From Sneathiella sp. P13V-1 (GTDB lineage: Bacteria; Pseudomonadota; Alphaproteobacteria; Sneathiellales; Sneathiellaceae): DNA of 64,000 nt. The notes beneath the pieces were generated by a model. The model made no database searches. It worked only from the letters and a program-made list of their open reading frames with translations, and was not told the DNA's origin. Shown here piece after piece: positions 49,300 through 57,161 of the stretch; position 1 is the stretch's first letter; every line of letters starts with the position of its first letter. Position numbers and translations under genes: made by a program. The DNA is taken from the NCBI RefSeq assembly GCF_015143595.1, contig NZ_WYEU01000001.1:1302001-1366000 (forward strand). Direction: 5' to 3'.

Positions 49300-50064
49300 A
49301 TGCCATCGCGCCCGTCACTCATCATTGTTGGACATGGTTCCTCCACAAGCTCTGCAGCCGAAGAAGCGGCAAATGAACATGCGATTACCCTGCGTCAAAG
49401 TCGTCGCTTTGGATCCGTGCTCACTCATTTCATTCAGAAAGGAAAGGGTCTACCACCTTTACCAGACGGAGAAGTGTTTATCCTGCCCTTTTTTATGAGT
49501 GATGGTTTTTTTGTGAACCGGAAAATACCCGAGTTATTTGATCTTGTCGGCGGTGAGAGACGCTCAGCCAGGCAGCATATTACACTATGTGATGCCATTG
49601 GTATGGATCCGGAACTCGCAGACATTATTGATGGATGTGCAGCAGAGGTTCGTCAGCGCCACCGAATATTTACAAAAGATCTCGGACTGCTTCTTGTCGC
49701 CCATGGGTCAACGAAAAATAGTGCTTCCCGAGACGCCGCTGTAAAGCAGCAGCAAGCTGTACAAACGAGAAACATTGCAGATTGCGTGGAGGTGGCCTTC
49801 CTGGAGGAGCCTCCCTCCATTGAAGAGTGCCTTGTTCGATTGGGGAAAACTTACAAACATATCGTGATGATTGGTCTTTTCTCAGCGAACGGGCCCCACG
49901 CCACGGAAGATGTTGCAGAAGCGATATGCCGTTTTGAGAGGAAAATAGGCTCAAACGATACCGCCAGACCCGCGTTATATTATCAAGGAGCTATCGGTGT
50001 GAGGCCTGAAATTGTTCGCCTGATCCAAAATAGCATTAGTCGCAAGGCAGCAGCGGTCGGGTGA
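49300..50064 (+). CDS. CbiX/SirB family chelatase-like protein
   Basis: A 254-residue protein with two CbiX-like halves. The first has LIIVGHGSSTSSAAEEAA (residues 7-24) and FILPFFMSDGFFV; the second has LLLVAHGSTKNSASRDAAV (about 130-148), EVAFLEEPPSIEE and VIGLFSANGPHATEDV. The H-G-S histidine after the first strand of each half is the expected metal-chelatase residue. Long CbiX proteins insert cobalt or iron into sirohydrochlorin. No cobalamin or siroheme genes are near, and there is no cobalamin riboswitch upstream. Function is therefore probable, pathway unproven. Confidence 0.82.
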   Translation: MPSRPSLIIVGHGSSTSSAAEEAANEHAITLRQSRRFGSVLTHFIQKGKGLPPLPDGEVFILPFFMSDGFFVNRKIPELFDLVGGERRSARQHITLCDAIGMDPELADIIDGCAAEVRQRHRIFTKDLGLLLVAHGSTKNSASRDAAVKQQQAVQTRNIADCVEVAFLEEPPSIEECLVRLGKTYKHIVMIGLFSANGPHATEDVAEAICRFERKIGSNDTARPALYYQGAIGVRPEIVRLIQNSISRKAAAVG

Positions 50065-50154
50065 TTTGTCCCACACGATCTCGCAAAAACTTGGAGAAAA
50101 TAATAGAATTGATTGAGATTCCTGCAATTCTTCTGTATTGGAGAGGGCAGTTTA

Positions 50155-50178
50155 ATGAATGAGGTCCGCACCGGATGA
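50155..50178 (+). CDS. possible 7-residue leader peptide before the cold-shock gene
   Basis: A reading frame of seven codons (MNEVRTG) with a good ribosome site, GGAGAGGG, seven bases before its ATG. Its TGA overlaps the ATG of the cold-shock gene (ATGA at 50175-50178), so the two could be translationally coupled. Conservation cannot be judged here; it may simply be a chance frame. Confidence 0.35.
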   Translation: MNEVRTG

Positions 50179-50663
50179 ATGATCGCAAGCAGCAAAAATC
50201 TGTTCGTAAAAATATTACGGCAACCGTAAAGTTCTTTGATGAGGCTAAAGGCTTCGGGTTTGTATCCCCGGCTGATGGCTCCCCAGATGCATTTATTCAT
50301 ATTTCTGTTTTGCAAAACACTTCCTACACTGAACTTGCAGAGGGAATGAAAATTGTCTGTGATCTGGTTGCTGGTGATCGCGGACCACAGGTTTCTGCGG
50401 TTTACGAGCCAGAAGAGGGTGAAGTTGCTTCTGCGCCGGGACAGGATACAGAAATTGAAGGTGTGGTTACCACTTACGTTCCAGAACATCGCTATGGTTT
50501 GATTACGCCTGATAATGGCGGGAAGGAAGTTTTCTTCCACACAAACATGTTGGAGCGATCCGAAGTGGATATGGAAAACTTTGGTATGGATGCCAAAGTG
50601 AAATGCGTTGTTCGTATGGGAATCAAAGGCCCTATCGCTGACAGTTTGGAAGTATTGGAATAG
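50175..50663 (+). CDS. cold-shock protein with two cold-shock domains
   Basis: A 162-residue RNA/ssDNA-binding protein. The first domain (about 13-75) has RNP1 KGFGFV and RNP2 DAFIHIS in the order usual for Csp; the second (about 90-160) has YGLITPD and EVFFHTNML and is more divergent. The two-domain form is typical of alphaproteobacteria, where single-domain CspA is about 70 residues. It probably melts RNA structure on cold or stationary-phase stress. A possible leader peptide overlaps its start. DUF3126 follows 10 bases later. Confidence 0.95.
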   Translation: MNDRKQQKSVRKNITATVKFFDEAKGFGFVSPADGSPDAFIHISVLQNTSYTELAEGMKIVCDLVAGDRGPQVSAVYEPEEGEVASAPGQDTEIEGVVTTYVPEHRYGLITPDNGGKEVFFHTNMLERSEVDMENFGMDAKVKCVVRMGIKGPIADSLEVLE

Positions 50664-50673
50664 GGACTAGAAG

Positions 50674-50892
50674 ATGACACGTTCAGAAGCACTTCGCATT
50701 CAACGCTACCTTCGTGAGAAGTTTGAAAATGACGACTTCGTTGTCAGAGAACGCCGCCCGTCTGACGGAAGCGCGGAAGTTCTGCTTGATGATGAATTTA
50801 TTGGCGTTGTCTACCGCGACGAAGAAGATGGGGATGTTTCATTCGCGTTTCATATGACAATTCTGGATATGGATCTTCCAGAAACGTCTTAG
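50674..50892 (+). CDS. DUF3126 family protein
   Basis: A 72-residue acidic protein matching DUF3126: SEALRIQRYLREKFE, SAEVLLDDEFIGVVYRDEEDGDVSFAFHMTILDMDL. The family is restricted to alphaproteobacteria and its function is unknown. It begins 10 bases after the cold-shock gene, so it is probably co-transcribed with it. Confidence 0.9.
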   Translation: MTRSEALRIQRYLREKFENDDFVVRERRPSDGSAEVLLDDEFIGVVYRDEEDGDVSFAFHMTILDMDLPETS

Positions 50893-50937
50893 TAGACAAA
50901 ACCTATTTTCGACATATTCGAGAAATAGAATGAAGGC

Positions 50938-51339
50938 ATGATGAGAAACTTACATCGTGCCTTTTTTATTGTCTTGCTTTTTGTTGCTGCTATTCAAGCA
51001 CCTGCAATGGCTATGGAGATGCTTGAACTTCGTATTGAAGGTGCGGAGGGACAGGCGTTTAGCGGGGATTGCGTGTTCCAGCAGAAACTGGGCCCTGCCA
51101 AGAGGCAGCGTATTTCCGGATCGTCCCCGACACGGATCCTGTTTCCTGCAAAAACCCTACAATGTAATATCCAAAAATCGAAAATCGATGGGTTTTTTAA
51201 AGTAACAATCTCACGGGGAAATACGGTAGAGATTATCCAAAATAGTCGATACCCCTTCAAATGGATACTTGTGCAAAGCACGGGGGCATGGGGCGATGCG
51301 CGGGGCAGTACCCACGCTGCCAGGCCCACTTTCCGTTAA
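50938..51339 (+). CDS. secreted protein of unknown function
   Basis: A 133-residue protein with a clear signal peptide (RAFFIVLLFVAAIQAPAMAMEM, cleavage near residue 24). The mature part (LELRIEGAEGQAFSGDCVFQQK, then SGSSPTRILFPAKTLQCNIQKS, KVTISRGNTVEIIQ) looks like a small beta-rich domain with two Cys (in GDC and LQC) that could form a disulfide in the periplasm. The start has two ATGs in a row. I do not recognise the family. It follows DUF3126 by 45 bases. Confidence 0.75.
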   Translation: MMRNLHRAFFIVLLFVAAIQAPAMAMEMLELRIEGAEGQAFSGDCVFQQKLGPAKRQRISGSSPTRILFPAKTLQCNIQKSKIDGFFKVTISRGNTVEIIQNSRYPFKWILVQSTGAWGDARGSTHAARPTFR

Positions 51340-51676
51340 CTTTTTGTTAAGATATGCCCGGCGAAACTCGGGGGCAGCTAGTCTATAGTATATGATCTTA
51401 TAAATTTCACGATTGTGCGTAAAAGTTGCCTTGTTCGGGGTGTAATCAATGAAGAGTGTAATGGCGTATGTAAAATGCAACAAATTTATCACTCTATGTT
51501 GATTAATGACATTTTCACATTACTTTGCTCTGACACAAGTAATTGTGTAATCTATTAATGTAAAGTTGTGGAATTACGGTGTTGTGTGATGCGTTGAACT
51601 GTTGAAGGCGGGCATACAGCGCTATTGCTGAGTGGCCAATTGGGCTTAATTTCCTACCGTTTGCTAGGGGAGAGAT
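51340..51676. other. 337-base gap before the OmpA-like lipoprotein gene
   Basis: A+T-rich stretch without a supportable gene. It must hold the promoter and probably a long 5' leader of the lipoprotein gene, whose ribosome site is GGGGAGAG just before 51677. Only a 17-codon chance frame (51449-51502) is visible. I see no tRNA fold, no riboswitch blocks and no clean promoter hexamers. Confidence 0.6.
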
Positions 51677-52546
51677 ATGAAAAAACTGATTACTGTAGCT
51701 GTGCTTGGGGCAGCGTCTGTGACATTGGCGGCTTGTGGTGGCAAGCTGGGTGAAGCCGAAATGATGAGTGCATCCGGCTCTGCATTTAGCAAAGCGCTAT
51801 ACAATGACTATATTGCACTCTCCAAAGGTGAATATGGCGAAGGTGACTACACTGATTCTGACCGTTTTGCTGAAAAAGCAATGATGGCAGCATCCGGTAA
51901 AGAGGTAGGTCCTTACAATCCAGGTGAGTGGCAGATCCCTTCAAACCGCGAAGCTGTAATGCGCGGTGCATATGATCGTTTGACTGCAGCACTTAACGGC
52001 ACAGCTAAAGACAAAGCAACTGTTCAGCTTGCTCGCGCTCAAACCAGCTTTGATTGCTGGGTGCAGGAGCAGGAAGAAAACTTCCAGCCAGATCACATCG
52101 CAGCTTGTCGCGACGCTTTCATCGCAGCAATGGCAGATGTTGATAAAATGACAATGGTTGCCAAACCAGCACCAGCACCGGCACCAGCACCGAAAGCGAT
52201 GGTAGCTAAGCCAAAAACTTGGAGCATTCTGTTCCACTTTGACAGCGTGAAAATGCTGCCAGGTACAAATGCGAAAATTAAAGAAGCTATCGCATATGTT
52301 GGTAACTTTAAGCGTCCTCGCGTAACAATTGCTGGTTACACAGATACTTCCGGTTCCAAGAAGTACAACGCGGCTCTTTCCGAGCGTCGCTCTGAAGAAC
52401 TGGCTCTGACTGCTATGGATATGGGTCTGGATCCAAAAAATGTTGTCATGCGCAGTTACGGTGAAGACAAACTTGCTGAACAAACAGCTGATGGCGTGAA
52501 AAACCAGGCGAACCGCCGCGCGACAATCACAGTTGAAAGCAAATAA
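51677..52546 (+). CDS. OmpA-family outer membrane lipoprotein
   Basis: A 289-residue lipoprotein. The lipobox is LAAC (Cys at residue 20) after a short signal sequence. Next comes a helical domain of unknown type (about 25-155) with ALYNDYIALSKGEYGEGDYTDSDRFAEKAM, a PAPAPAPAP linker (about 165-175), and a C-terminal OmpA peptidoglycan-binding domain (ILFHFDSVKMLPGTNAKIKEA, VTIAGYTDTSGSKKYNAALSERR, NRRATITVE). The TDxxG(S)xxYNxxLSxRR diaminopimelate-binding motif is intact. It anchors the outer membrane to the cell wall. The codon use looks like a highly expressed gene. A terminator follows. Confidence 0.94.
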   Translation: MKKLITVAVLGAASVTLAACGGKLGEAEMMSASGSAFSKALYNDYIALSKGEYGEGDYTDSDRFAEKAMMAASGKEVGPYNPGEWQIPSNREAVMRGAYDRLTAALNGTAKDKATVQLARAQTSFDCWVQEQEENFQPDHIAACRDAFIAAMADVDKMTMVAKPAPAPAPAPKAMVAKPKTWSILFHFDSVKMLPGTNAKIKEAIAYVGNFKRPRVTIAGYTDTSGSKKYNAALSERRSEELALTAMDMGLDPKNVVMRSYGEDKLAEQTADGVKNQANRRATITVESK

Positions 52547-52557
52547 TTGATTTGGTT

Positions 52558-52585
52558 AAGGCAGGGAAACTCCCTGCCTTTTCTT
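52558..52585 (+). terminator. Rho-independent terminator after the OmpA-like gene
   Basis: A 10-bp perfect stem AAGGCAGGGA / TCCCTGCCTT (52558-52567 with 52571-52580), 3-base loop, tail TTCTTTTT. Confidence 0.93.
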
Positions 52586-52596
52586 TTTGTTGAGTG

Positions 52597-52773
52597 ATGA
52601 ACATGATGAAATCTATCGGAACTGTTATTGGGATCTCTGCGCTTCTCGCTATCTTGGCGGCCTGCTCTCCAGAAGTAGGAAGTAAAGAGTGGTGCGAAGA
52701 TATCAAAGCAAGAGATAAAACAGATATTACAGCGCAAGAAGCCGCAGATTTTGCGAAACATTGCGTATTTTAG
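52597..52773 (+). CDS. small DUF3012 lipoprotein
   Basis: A 58-codon gene, short enough to be missed by ordinary cut-offs. It encodes a lipoprotein: hydrophobic signal (GTVIGISALLAIL), lipobox LAAC with Cys at residue 23, then SPEVGSKEWCEDIKA, and the ending TAQEAADFAKHC. The C-S-P-E-V-G-S-x-x-W-C and final A-x-D-F/Y-A-K-H-C pattern is the DUF3012 family, whose function is unknown. Two Cys in the mature part could form a disulfide. ATGs at 52597, 52603 and 52606 are all possible starts. It sits directly after the OmpA terminator and has a very strong terminator of its own. Confidence 0.83.
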   Translation: MNMMKSIGTVIGISALLAILAACSPEVGSKEWCEDIKARDKTDITAQEAADFAKHCVF

Positions 52774-52822
52774 GCACGCAGCTTAAAACTTTTTAAGCAA
52801 CATGTAAGCCTAGACCAGTTTG

Positions 52823-52867
52823 ATGGCCGCACGGAAACTTTTATATGTTTCCGTGCGGCCATTTTTC
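52823..52867 (+). terminator. strong Rho-independent terminator after the DUF3012 gene
   Basis: A 16-bp perfect stem, ATGGCCGCACGGAAAC with its complement (52823-52838 with 52847-52862), 8-base A+T loop and a T run. It isolates the lipoprotein genes from the sigma factor operon. Confidence 0.94.
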
Positions 52868-52910
52868 TTGAGTAGAAAATCTGATTTTTGGGTTTGAGCT
52901 TAGAAGGGGG

Positions 52911-52939
52911 CGGCAATTAGAAATTGTTCTTTATTGCCG
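52911..52939. promoter_or_regulatory. 29-bp inverted repeat before the ECF sigma gene
   Basis: CGGCAAT (52911-52917) and ATTGCCG (52933-52939), perfect 7-bp arms with a 15-base spacer, ending 20 bases before the sigma factor ATG. It could be an operator or a 5' leader hairpin controlling the sigma operon; no binding protein is evident. Confidence 0.45.
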
Positions 52940-52959
52940 GTTTCGGCTATATTCTTGTC

Positions 52960-53481
52960 ATGTTTGTACGCCGTAAAATCGCCAGCTTAATGCCAGAGTT
53001 AAAGGCCTATGCGATCGCGCTTAGCCAGAACTTGGATGAAGCGGAGGATCTTGTTCAAGATGCCTTCCAGAAAGCGCTAGGCTCAAAAAAGACCCCTTCG
53101 AAGATTTCAGACCTGAAACCTTGGATGTTTCGGATTATTCGAAATCAGTATATTGACCAAAAGCGTAAAGAGAAAACACGTTTGGAATATTCTGAGGAAG
53201 TCATTCGTTTATATTCCGACGAACCTTCTCATACGCCAGCAATTATGGAAGAAATACTTGTAAGGCAGGCACTAACCAAGGTTACAACACAAGAACGTGA
53301 AATCTTATATCTAGTAGATGTGCTGGGCCTTAAATATGCAGAGGCTGCAATTGTTCTTGGTATCCCTAGCGGTACCGTCATGAGTAGACTAAGCCGTGCC
53401 CGCAAATCTTTGCTTGATGAGGTGGAGCAAACAAATATTACCCCGTTGCATCAGATGAGTAAGAGTAATGGCAGTGAATGA
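52960..53481 (+). CDS. ECF-type RNA polymerase sigma factor
   Basis: A 173-residue group 4 sigma factor. Region 2 reads AIALSQNLDEAEDLVQDAFQKAL (about residues 23-45) with the -10 melting segment LKPWMFRIIRNQYIDQKRK. Region 4 reads ILYLVDVLGLKYAEAAIVLGIPSGTVMSRLSRARKSL (about 118-154), a standard HTH. The frame opens with TTG at 52924, but the ATG at 52960 gives a normal start. The next gene, a membrane anti-sigma factor, overlaps it by 14 bases. The stress sensed and the target genes are unknown; an autoregulated promoter upstream is likely. Confidence 0.93.
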   Translation: MFVRRKIASLMPELKAYAIALSQNLDEAEDLVQDAFQKALGSKKTPSKISDLKPWMFRIIRNQYIDQKRKEKTRLEYSEEVIRLYSDEPSHTPAIMEEILVRQALTKVTTQEREILYLVDVLGLKYAEAAIVLGIPSGTVMSRLSRARKSLLDEVEQTNITPLHQMSKSNGSE

Positions 53482-54232
53482 GTTTGAGTGGCAAAAACTG
53501 AACGCCTATGTGGATGGTGAATTGTCACCTGAAGAAACTAGGATGTTTATGAAGGGACTTCATGACCGCGAAGACCTGAAAGCGGAATATGAAAAACTGA
53601 TACAACTGAAATCAAATTTATCTGCCCTAGCTCCTGTAGCGAAGGTGCCAGTCCAAGAGACCGCGATCGTTAGCAAACGGTTTCGGAATATTGCTGCCGC
53701 CATCGTTCTTGCCTTTGGTCTCGGCAGTTCTTTAGTGGTCTGGAACTCATTAAGTGAGACTTCATCGCCTGAAAAAATTCACGCGACTTTCTCAGAAAAA
53801 ACCTATTTGCTGGACAAGTCCAGACCAGCTTTGCATGTGTCCAGTTTCACCTCTGGTGATTTTGATATTCCTGATTTGACACTGACACGGCTTCAACTCG
53901 CAGATATTCAAACCCGAGGCGAGGGGGAAAATGAGGTTATTTCCGCACATTATCGCGGGTATAGAGGGTGCCGTTTAACGCTGGTTTCCACCGCAGGAAA
54001 CAAAGTTAATCCAGACGGAATTTTCCAGTTTTCCAAATCAGAAAAGTTGCTGAAAATATCTTGGAGCAGCGAACGTGCCGCCTTTACTTTGCTTGCAACT
54101 GGCATGGACAAAAACCGCTTTATGTCCATTGCAAATTACGTAAGAGATAGTATTTCGGAAAAGGAGAAAAAGCGGGAGAGCCTGAAGATCGCCATGCACG
54201 AAGCGTATAAGTCGGCCCTCCCTTGCGCGTAA
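53468..54232 (+). CDS. transmembrane anti-sigma factor
   Basis: A 254-residue regulator of the preceding sigma factor. The cytoplasmic N-terminus has the typical LNAYVDGELSPEETRMF opening but no zinc H-x3-C-x2-C motif. A single membrane segment follows (NIAAAIVLAFGLGSSLVVW, about 74-92), so residues beyond about 95 are periplasmic and could sense the signal. That C-terminal domain (VSAHYRGYRGCRLTLVSTAG, RAAFTLLATGMDKNRF) is not one I recognise. The overlap with the sigma gene supports the functional pair. Confidence 0.85.
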   Translation: MAVNEFEWQKLNAYVDGELSPEETRMFMKGLHDREDLKAEYEKLIQLKSNLSALAPVAKVPVQETAIVSKRFRNIAAAIVLAFGLGSSLVVWNSLSETSSPEKIHATFSEKTYLLDKSRPALHVSSFTSGDFDIPDLTLTRLQLADIQTRGEGENEVISAHYRGYRGCRLTLVSTAGNKVNPDGIFQFSKSEKLLKISWSSERAAFTLLATGMDKNRFMSIANYVRDSISEKEKKRESLKIAMHEAYKSALPCA

Positions 54233-54235
54233 AAC

Positions 54236-54553
54236 CTATTTGGGGAAATTAGGCCTGTCCAGATTGTAGTGTTTGCTCAGGTAATCGATAACGAGAGAAT
54301 AGTCAGGTTCTTCTATCGGATCCATTTCCTGTTCATCAACCATCCATTGCAAAAGTTCAATCCAGCCCTTTCGGTCCAGCCCCTGTTGGGCAACTATTCG
54401 TTCAGAATGACAGGCTGAGCAATAGATGAAAGTCTCTTCAGCACCGGGCTTATCGATCAGTACGCCATATTCTGAATCACTATCTCCACTTGCGAAAGCA
54501 GGCGACGTCATAGTTGCTGCCAATAAACCGGCAGCCGCAATTTTTTTTAACAC
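54236..54553 (-). CDS. sorB: sulfite dehydrogenase cytochrome c subunit (SorB-like)
   Basis: A 105-residue periplasmic monohaem cytochrome. It has a signal peptide (LKKIAAAGLLAATMTSPAFAS) and one haem site CSACH at about residues 45-49 (TFIYCSACHSERIV). The rest, GLDRKGWIELLQWMVDEQEM and IDYLSKHYNLDRPNFP, matches SorB-type subunits. It accepts electrons from the molybdenum subunit encoded 52 bases upstream and passes them to the respiratory chain. Downstream end is three bases from the convergent anti-sigma gene. Confidence 0.88.
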   Translation of the reverse strand: MLKKIAAAGLLAATMTSPAFASGDSDSEYGVLIDKPGAEETFIYCSACHSERIVAQQGLDRKGWIELLQWMVDEQEMDPIEEPDYSLVIDYLSKHYNLDRPNFPK

Positions 54554-54605
54554 TTAAACCACTCCATCCAAAAAAGGGAGCAGATAAACTGCTCCCAATA
54601 TCATC

Positions 54606-55907
54606 TTATGAATACCGAACTGCCACACGGTGCATCGTGTTGTTCAGATAACCTTTCGGATTCCAGTTGATGGCATGTGGCTGCATCTCTCCTTCACTAT
54701 CTGTCGCACGGGCCCAAATTTCATAGTAGCCCTTCTCAGGAAGCTTCACCTTCAAACGCCAATTTTGCCAAGCCCCGGAATTTACAGGCGCATCCAGATC
54801 CGCAGTGACCCAGGTCGTCCCGAAGTCAATGGAAACGTCCACCTGCTTGACTGTTCGGTCGCCAGACCATGCGTGGCCACGGACTTCCACTTCAGATCCT
54901 GCAACTGTTGCCCCAGTAGCAGGGGCTGTTACTAGAGACTTCACAGGCATTCTGTGAATGATTTCAAAGTCTTTTTTGTCAATTTTCTCACCTGGCTCTA
55001 CTGGGCGATTAGGAACGCGATACGCCGTGCCTGTCATTTTTGGCCCGTCATGAACTATGTCGCGCAAATAGATTCGAGTCAGCCATTTCTGGGAACATGA
55101 ACCCGGCCAACCCGGTACAACCAGCCGTAGAGGTGCCCCATTATTTGGATGCAGTGGCGCACCGTTCTGCTCAAAGGCAATCAGAATGTCATCCGTCATG
55201 GCTTTCTCAATTGGCATCCCACGGGACAGGGACAGTTTACCTTCCTTGCCGGAAAGATGAGTGTCCGCGCCCACATGCGCTGTGTAAATGGCCTCTTTCT
55301 TGACACCAGCGGCGTTGAGAACGTCTTTAAGACGCACTCCTGTCCATTCGGAGCAGGCTACGGCACCATAGGTCCATTGGTTGCCTTTTGCCGGTGGGTT
55401 AAAGAAGGCGCGGCCGTTGCCTCCGCATTCGATGGTCAATGCCATGGTGACAACTTCAAATTTGGATTTAAGGTCAGCAATTGACAGGGTCATTGGATTA
55501 TCAACTAACCCATCAATCGTCAGCTTCCATGTTGTCGGATTCATTTCTTCAGGAGGCAAGCCATTGTTACGAATGAAATGGCGTTTCGTTGGGGTAATTG
55601 CATCGTCTAACAGATGAGGTGGTGTTTCCGCATTGACGGGGCGATCGTTCAAAAGCGTCAATCCATCTTTACCCGCAAGAATGTCTTCTTCGGCAAGAGC
55701 CACGGGTACCAACCCGGATGGAAAATTACGATGAAAGGGAATGGATGCACCAAGCAAACCTCCAAGTGTTGCAAGGCCAGCCCCTTTCAAAAAACCGCGG
55801 CGGTCATTATGTGCTACACGGCCCAAAAACACGCGATCTGCTTCAACGGGGTCTTTTTCATACAGTTCAAGTAAATTCTGATGTTTTAAATCCTGATTGT
55901 CTGACAT
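54606..55907 (-). CDS. sorA: sulfite dehydrogenase molybdenum subunit (SorA-like sulfite oxidase)
   Basis: A 433-residue molybdopterin enzyme that oxidises sulfite to sulfate. A twin-arginine export signal is visible (NDRRGFLKGAGLATLGGLLGA, about 35-55). The molybdenum-binding Cys is in LTIECGGNGRAFF (about residue 160). GNQWTYGAVACSEWTGVRL and VPGWPGSCSQKWLTRI mark the oxidoreductase fold, and the C-terminal dimerisation domain starts VEVRGHAWSGDRTVKQVDVS. The frame is open to 55931, but GGGAGAG precedes the ATG at 55907. With SorB it forms a periplasmic respiratory sulfite oxidase, useful when sulfonates are broken down. Confidence 0.93.
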   Translation of the reverse strand: MSDNQDLKHQNLLELYEKDPVEADRVFLGRVAHNDRRGFLKGAGLATLGGLLGASIPFHRNFPSGLVPVALAEEDILAGKDGLTLLNDRPVNAETPPHLLDDAITPTKRHFIRNNGLPPEEMNPTTWKLTIDGLVDNPMTLSIADLKSKFEVVTMALTIECGGNGRAFFNPPAKGNQWTYGAVACSEWTGVRLKDVLNAAGVKKEAIYTAHVGADTHLSGKEGKLSLSRGMPIEKAMTDDILIAFEQNGAPLHPNNGAPLRLVVPGWPGSCSQKWLTRIYLRDIVHDGPKMTGTAYRVPNRPVEPGEKIDKKDFEIIHRMPVKSLVTAPATGATVAGSEVEVRGHAWSGDRTVKQVDVSIDFGTTWVTADLDAPVNSGAWQNWRLKVKLPEKGYYEIWARATDSEGEMQPHAINWNPKGYLNNTMHRVAVRYS

Positions 55908-56016
55908 TTTCTCTCCCTTCAATGTAAACAATAGTAGTTAGAGAAAAAACGTGTCAGCTCTGGATATTATTCCATTCTAATGAATATTTGTTTCAACCTG
56001 ATTTATATGCCTAGAC

Positions 56017-56487
56017 ATGAATCTAAAAATTAGAACAGCAAAAGACGATGATGCGGCGGAGATTGCGCGGATATTAAAGCAGTCTCGCGAAGTTGCGATC
56101 CCTTACGCCCTTATTCCCTATTCGTTTGCGGAAATAGAAAATTGGGTAAGAGGGAGCTTGCTGGAGGAATGTCAGGTGTTTGTCGTTGAAGCGGAGGTGG
56201 GGAATAAAACACTGGGCGCTGTTGCCGCTCTTTCCTCCGGTTGGTTGGAGCAGCTATATGTGGATCCTGAGTATTTTGGAAAGGGTCTTGGGGCGGCGCT
56301 GATAGAGCAAGTCAAAAATCTAAGCGAGGGAAGTCTTTCGCTGCATTGTTTTGAGCAAAATACCAAAGCCCGCCAATTTTATGAAAAGCATGGGTTTAAG
56401 TTGGTTGAATATCGGGATGGCGCCGCCAATGAAGAAGGGGTGCCTGACTGCCTTTACAGATGGTCAGCCCCTAAACATTCCGATTAA
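56017..56487 (+). CDS. GNAT family N-acetyltransferase
   Basis: A 156-residue acetyl-CoA-dependent transferase. The GNAT fold is clear: IRTAKDDDAAEIARIL at the start, VAALSSGWLEQLYVDPEYFGKGLGAALIEQV with the acetyl-CoA pyrophosphate loop (about 75-96), and FEQNTKARQFYEKHGFKLVE near the end. The acceptor is unknown. It overlaps the convergent LysE gene by 17 bases, so the two transcripts run into each other. Confidence 0.9.
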   Translation: MNLKIRTAKDDDAAEIARILKQSREVAIPYALIPYSFAEIENWVRGSLLEECQVFVVEAEVGNKTLGAVAALSSGWLEQLYVDPEYFGKGLGAALIEQVKNLSEGSLSLHCFEQNTKARQFYEKHGFKLVEYRDGAANEEGVPDCLYRWSAPKHSD

Positions 56488-57097
56488 CGGCTGCCAGAAA
56501 CCCGCCCATAACAATAAATAAAGATCCTGTGGAGCGATTGAACCACTTACCTACATTACCGCGGCTCAGCCATGGGATCATCCGGTTTGCACTGGCGGAT
56601 AAAATGAGTTCCACAAGGAATTCTGTCACAGCAAAGGTGACGGCCAAGATTGCAAACTGAAGTAACTGAGGCTGCTGAGGGTCGATGAATTGAGGTAGAA
56701 AAGCTGCGAAGAAGATAATGACCTTCGGGTTGGAAAGGGCCACAAACAGGCCTTGGCTAAACAATGCCTTGGCCGGTTTAGTGTTTTCTGGATTTTGCGC
56801 TTCTACGTGTGGGGGAGGCGCGCGCCAGGTCTTAATGCCAAGATAAACAAGGTAGAGCGCACCAATAATCTTGGCGATGAAAAACGCCTGCTCGGATGCT
56901 AGTAACAAAGCCCCCATACCCGCCATGGAGATGGCCATCAAAATGACAAATCCAAACACGCCGCCGGCAATGGTTGCTGTTGAGCGCCGAACGCCGTGGG
57001 ACGCACCATGAGACAGGGCCAGAAGTCCGTTTGGGCCTGGTGTGAGCGACAATCCAATGGTGGCGCCCAGATATAATAACCAGATTTCAAATGACAT
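56471..57097 (-). CDS. LysE family amino acid exporter
   Basis: A 208-residue inner membrane protein with six hydrophobic segments. The RhtB/LysE family mark is the N-terminal TPGPNGLLALSHGASHG (about 18-34), with YLVYLGIKTWRAPP, FLVALSNPKVIIFFAAFLPQF and the terminal GSLFIVMGGFLAA. Family members export basic or neutral amino acids. It lies 64 bases downstream of a LysR gene on the same strand. Its neighbours handle guanidino or polyamine compounds, so a basic amino acid or amine is a plausible cargo. Confidence 0.92.
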   Translation of the reverse strand: MSFEIWLLYLGATIGLSLTPGPNGLLALSHGASHGVRRSTATIAGGVFGFVILMAISMAGMGALLLASEQAFFIAKIIGALYLVYLGIKTWRAPPPHVEAQNPENTKPAKALFSQGLFVALSNPKVIIFFAAFLPQFIDPQQPQLLQFAILAVTFAVTEFLVELILSASANRMIPWLSRGNVGKWFNRSTGSLFIVMGGFLAAVNRNV

Positions 57098-57161
57098 GAT
57101 GCCGTACCTGTTTCAGAAAAGACCGGCGGAGATTAATCTGAAATTCTAATGTTGCCAATAG

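Noticed and set aside
51449-51502. 17-codon frame in the gap before the OmpA-like gene
   Set aside because: No ribosome site of note and no recognisable sequence; a chance frame is expected in such a gap.
52166-52195. CCAGCACCAGCACCGGC-type tandem repeat
   Set aside because: It is the coding sequence of the Pro-Ala linker in the OmpA-like lipoprotein, not an independent repeat element.
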